Shown here in pieces: positions 6,400-8,500 of a DNA stretch of 8,500 nt. Both the position numbers and the translations under genes were made by a program. A model generated the notes under the pieces. The model saw only the letters and a program-made list of their open reading frames with translations. It was not told the DNA's origin and searched no databases. This DNA comes from an uncultured Rhodocyclaceae bacterium. GTDB lineage: Bacteria > Pseudomonadota > Gammaproteobacteria > Burkholderiales > Rhodocyclaceae. The first letter of the stretch is position 1. Each line of letters starts with the position of its first letter. The stretch spans positions 1 to 8,500 of the forward strand of contig CAIYZZ010000210.1 of assembly GCA_903930805.1 (NCBI GenBank). The letters are read 5' to 3'.

Positions 6400-7480
6400 A
6401 TTGTTGTGTGGATGTAGGTGCCAGACCGAACACTGCAGCCACTTTTTCCCGATCCGGCTGATGGATGACACCCTTTTCGGTGATAAGGCCGGATACCAGT
6501 TCGGCGGGCGTCACGTCGAAAGCGGGGTTCCTGACGGAGACTCCCTGCGCTGCCCATTGGCATTCACGGAAGCCCGTGACCTCTTCAGCGGCGCGCTCCT
6601 CGATCGGAATGGCGTCTCCATCCGGGATGCTTAAATCGATCGTCGATAAAGGGCAGGCAACATAAAACGGGATGCCGTGGCGCCGCGCCAGCACCGCCAC
6701 CATGTAGGTGCCGATCTTGTTGGCGACATCGCCATTGGCAGCGACGCGATCGGTACCCACCACCACGGCATCGACCTCGCCGTGGCTCATCATGTAGCCG
6801 GCCATGCTGTCGGTGATCAGCGTAACGGGAATCTTCTCCTGCACCATTTCCCAGGCGGTCAGGCGGGCGCCCTGCAGGAAGGGCCGTGTTTCGTCGGCGA
6901 TCACCGAGATCTTCTTGCCGGCCTCGACGGCGGAGCGGATCACGCCCAGCGCCGTGCCGTGTCCGGCGGTAGCCAGTGCGCCGGCGTTGCAGTGCGTCAG
7001 CACGCGCGCGCCGTCGGGTAGCAGAGCGGCACCGAAAGCGCCCATCGCCCGGTTGATGCGGATGTCTTCCGCCAGCACTTCATGCGCCTCGGCCAGCAGG
7101 CGGTCGGCAATCTCGCCAACCGTGTCGTTTCTGACGCTTTCCCAAACGGCCCGCATGCGCTTCAGCGCCCAAAACAGGTTGACGGCTGTGGGGCGGCTGG
7201 CCGCCAGCACTTCGAAAGCCGTGTCCATGGCGGCGGTAAATTTCCCGCTGGCTGTGCCGCGCAGGCGCAGCGCTTCCAGCGCCACGCCGTAAGCGGCGGC
7301 GCAACCGATGGCGGGTGCGCCGCGCACTACCATGGACCGGATGCCCTCGGCCACCTCAATGGCGGAGTTGTAGCCCAGATATTCGAACTTGGCCGGCAGT
7401 ACGCGCTGGTCGATCATTTCCAGCCGGCCATCTCGCCAGCGCAGGGTTTCCACCGCCTGATTTCCGTCACACGCCGTCAT
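6398..7480 (-). CDS. mtnA: S-methyl-5-thioribose-1-phosphate isomerase
   Basis: Cytoplasmic enzyme converting methylthioribose-1-phosphate to methylthioribulose-1-phosphate (EC 5.3.1.23), the step after MtnP in methionine salvage. 360 residues, the usual length. Family blocks, numbered from this ATG, are RGAPAIGCAAAYG (53-65), LTHCNAGALATAGHGTALG (161-179), ADETRPFLQGARLTAWE (195-211) and GTDRVAANGDVANKIGTY (242-259). C164 and D244 are at the positions of the catalytic cysteine and aspartate of the B. subtilis enzyme. The eIF2B-like fold is shared with ribose-1,5-bisphosphate isomerase, but the HCNAG and GTDRVAANGD details fit MtnA. Start choice: a TTG at 7486 overlaps the apt stop, but AAGG at 7493-7490 is 9 bases from the ATG at 7480 and only 3 from the TTG, so the ATG is preferred. 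It lies 2 bp after apt and 10 bp before the binding-protein gene, and is almost certainly co-transcribed with both. Confidence 0.95.
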   Translation of the reverse strand: MTACDGNQAVETLRWRDGRLEMIDQRVLPAKFEYLGYNSAIEVAEGIRSMVVRGAPAIGCAAAYGVALEALRLRGTASGKFTAAMDTAFEVLAASRPTAVNLFWALKRMRAVWESVRNDTVGEIADRLLAEAHEVLAEDIRINRAMGAFGAALLPDGARVLTHCNAGALATAGHGTALGVIRSAVEAGKKISVIADETRPFLQGARLTAWEMVQEKIPVTLITDSMAGYMMSHGEVDAVVVGTDRVAANGDVANKIGTYMVAVLARRHGIPFYVACPLSTIDLSIPDGDAIPIEERAAEEVTGFRECQWAAQGVSVRNPAFDVTPAELVSGLITEKGVIHQPDREKVAAVFGLAPTSTQQ

Positions 7481-7482
7481 AC

Positions 7483-8010
7483 TCAATCGCCTTCGAATTC
7501 GCAGAGGGCGAACACTTTCTGGCCATGCTTCTCAAGACGCTTGCGGCCGCCCAGATCGGGCAGGTCGATGACGAAGCAACATTCGACGATCTTGCCGCCC
7601 ATACCTTCGATCAGCTTGACGGCCGCTTCGGCGGTGCCGCCGGTGGCGATCAGGTCGTCGACGAGTAGCACCTTCTCGCCCTTGGCGACAGCGTCGACGT
7701 GCATCTCGATACGGTCGGTGCCATATTCCAGTGCGTAGTCGTGGCCGACGGTTTCCGCCGGCAGCTTGCCCTTCTTGCGGATTGGTACGAAACCAACGCC
7801 GAGTTGGAAGGCCAGCGCCGCACCGATGATGAAGCCGCGCGCTTCGATGCCGGCCACCTTGTCGATCTTCATGCCGGTATAGCGATTTACCAGTTCGTTG
7901 ATGGTGACGCGCAGACCCACCGGGTCTTTCAACAGCGTGGTGATATCCCGAAACATGACGCCCTGCTTGGGATAGTGGGGAACGGTGCGTATGCGCGATT
8001 TGATGGGCAT
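7483..8010 (-). CDS. apt: Adenine phosphoribosyltransferase
   Basis: Cytoplasmic purine salvage enzyme making AMP from adenine and PRPP (EC 2.4.2.7). 175 residues, normal length. Visible signatures are the N-terminal [17 protein letters not shown] (11-27), [14 protein letters not shown] (54-67), the [10 protein letters not shown] flexible-loop region (78-87) and the PRPP-binding motif [14 protein letters not shown] (114-127) with its paired aspartates and glycines. Adenine is a product of the adjacent mtnP enzyme, so the neighbour supplies its substrate. The ATG at 8010 gives the family N-terminus. Upstream is only a weak TGGAAT-type Shine-Dalgarno, in a 27-bp gap after mtnP. The TGA stop lies 2 bp from the mtnA ATG, and the end of apt carries the mtnA ribosome binding site. 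No oddities in key residues. Confidence 0.97.
   Translation of the reverse strand: MPIKSRIRTVPHYPKQGVMFRDITTLLKDPVGLRVTINELVNRYTGMKIDKVAGIEARGFIIGAALAFQLGVGFVPIRKKGKLPAETVGHDYALEYGTDRIEMHVDAVAKGEKVLLVDDLIATGGTAEAAVKLIEGMGGKIVECCFVIDLPDLGGRKRLEKHGQKVFALCEFEGD
7490..7494 (-). promoter_or_regulatory. Ribosome binding site for mtnA inside the apt 3' end
   Basis: GAAGG on the minus strand within the last codons of apt. It lies 9 bases before the ATG at 7480 but only 3 before the alternative TTG at 7486, which favours the ATG as the mtnA start. Confidence 0.55.
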
Positions 8011-8037
8011 GGGGTGATTCCAGTAATGGGTAATGGG
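8011..8037 (-). repeat. mtnP-apt spacer with 7-bp tandem repeat
   Basis: Reading the minus strand, CCCATTA occurs twice in direct tandem immediately after the mtnP TAA, followed by CTGGAATCACCCC and the apt ATG. No promoter or terminator is evident, so apt is probably read through from mtnP. The copy number is only two, and the repeat may be chance. Confidence 0.4.
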
Positions 8038-8500
8038 TTAGCGGGGATTGAGCAGACGGCCGGCTACCGCATCCAGTCGGCTGACCGCTGCCGGGTCGCG
8101 GGCCTCGGGCGCGGTGATCAGGGCATGTTCGAGCGCACTGCGGCAACTGCACGCGGCGGCCGTGGTATCGCCGTGCAGGCGCGGTGCTACCTTCTTCACC
8201 AAGCTGCGCGCATTGTCGGCGTTGGCCAGCAGCACTTTGATGATCGCTGCGACGGTGACGTTGTCGTGATGCGGATGCCAGCAGTCGTAATCGGTCACCA
8301 TTGCCACCGTGGCGTAGCAAAGCTCCGCCTCGCGCGCCAGCTTGGCTTCGGGCATGTTGGTCATGCCGATTACGTCGCAATTCCAGGTGCGGTAAAGCTC
8401 AGACGCGGCCAGGCTTGAAAACTGCGGGCCTTCCATAACCAAGTAGGTACCGCCGCGCGCGACCTCGATACCGGCCTCGCGAGCCGCTGCCTCGACATGG
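8038..8500 (-). CDS. mtnP: 5'-methylthioadenosine phosphorylase, 5' part outside window
   Basis: Cytoplasmic enzyme phosphorolysing 5'-methylthioadenosine, the by-product of polyamine and acyl-homoserine lactone synthesis, to adenine and methylthioribose-1-phosphate (EC 2.4.2.28). The C-terminal 153 residues are present and the reading frame is open to the right edge; the full enzyme is usually 250-300 residues. Landmarks in fragment numbering are GGTYLVMEGPQFSSLAASELYR (16-37), CDVIGMTNMPEAKLAREAELCYA (41-63) and TDYDCWH (69-75), whose aspartates recognise the 6-amino group of adenine in human MTAP. This places it in the MTAP branch of the purine nucleoside phosphorylase superfamily. Bacterial relatives acting on methylthioinosine exist (Pseudomonas aeruginosa), so substrate preference deserves care; the neighbouring apt supports adenine release. 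A TTG at 8442 lies inside conserved sequence (TYLVMEGPQF) and is not a start. It is the first visible gene of the cluster and ends with TAA at 8040-8038. Confidence 0.94.
   Translation of the reverse strand, partial: HVEAAAREAGIEVARGGTYLVMEGPQFSSLAASELYRTWNCDVIGMTNMPEAKLAREAELCYATVAMVTDYDCWHPHHDNVTVAAIIKVLLANADNARSLVKKVAPRLHGDTTAAACSCRSALEHALITAPEARDPAAVSRLDAVAGRLLNPR

Noticed and set aside
5488..6417. 309-codon plus-strand open frame antisense to the binding protein
   Set aside because: Composition (GRH-rich, no recognisable motifs), no ribosome binding site, and complete overlap with a well-supported gene.
5443..6471. Longer reading of the TAXI binding protein starting at 6471
   Set aside because: It would overlap mtnA by 74 bp, place the signal peptide 28 residues inside, and ignore the GAGGAG site before the ATG at 6387.
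6398..7486. TTG start for mtnA at 7486
   Set aside because: It is only 3 bases from the likely GAAGG site and overlaps the apt stop; the ATG two codons later has better spacing. Not fully excluded.
7532..8380. 282-codon minus-strand frame spanning apt and mtnP
   Set aside because: Out-of-frame shadow crossing two genuine genes; Arg/His-rich nonsense composition.

Overview
The window looks like chromosome of a GC-rich betaproteobacterium, most plausibly a Rhodocyclales/Azonexaceae-type organism. That placement is inferred from codon use, protein style and gene neighbourhood; no rRNA or other marker gene is present. Coding density is very high. The longest gene-free stretch is 122 bp (2631-2752), and it is clearly AT-richer than the rest. 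No tRNA, rRNA, CRISPR, insertion sequence or phage gene was seen.

Right half (8500 down to 2950, all minus strand): six genes packed with gaps of 27 bp or less. In transcription order they are mtnP (5'-methylthioadenosine phosphorylase, 5' end outside the window), apt (adenine phosphoribosyltransferase), mtnA (methylthioribose-1-phosphate isomerase), a TAXI-type TRAP solute-binding protein, a fused TRAP permease and a DUF1850 protein. Junctions are tight: 27 bp between mtnP and apt, 2 bp between apt and mtnA, 10 bp between mtnA and the binding protein with the Shine-Dalgarno overlapping the mtnA stop, 10 bp between the binding protein and permease, and a 1-base TGATG overlap between permease and DUF1850. 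The first three enzymes split methylthioadenosine into adenine and methylthioribose-1-P, recycle the adenine to AMP and isomerise the sugar phosphate. The last three form a sodium- or proton-driven uptake module of unknown substrate. Co-transcription is inferred, but the spacing makes it likely, and the pairing of methylthioadenosine salvage with an orphan transporter is the most interesting biology here.

Middle (2950 down to 1719): a LysR-type regulator (minus) is divergent from a small uncharacterised 72-residue protein gene (plus). Between them lies an AT-rich control region with a perfect 9-bp inverted repeat containing a T-N11-A LysR-type box and a good sigma70-like promoter for the regulator. 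The small gene converges on the DUF1850 gene and overlaps its end by 22 bp.

Left (1714 down to 1): an SseB-like protein gene (plus) converges on the LysR gene with a 4-bp gap and is divergent from a methionine gamma-lyase gene (minus) that runs off the left edge at or very near its C-terminus. The lyase splits methionine into methanethiol, 2-oxobutyrate and ammonia, so the window begins and ends with methionine/sulfur metabolism. No regulatory link between the two ends is shown by the sequence.
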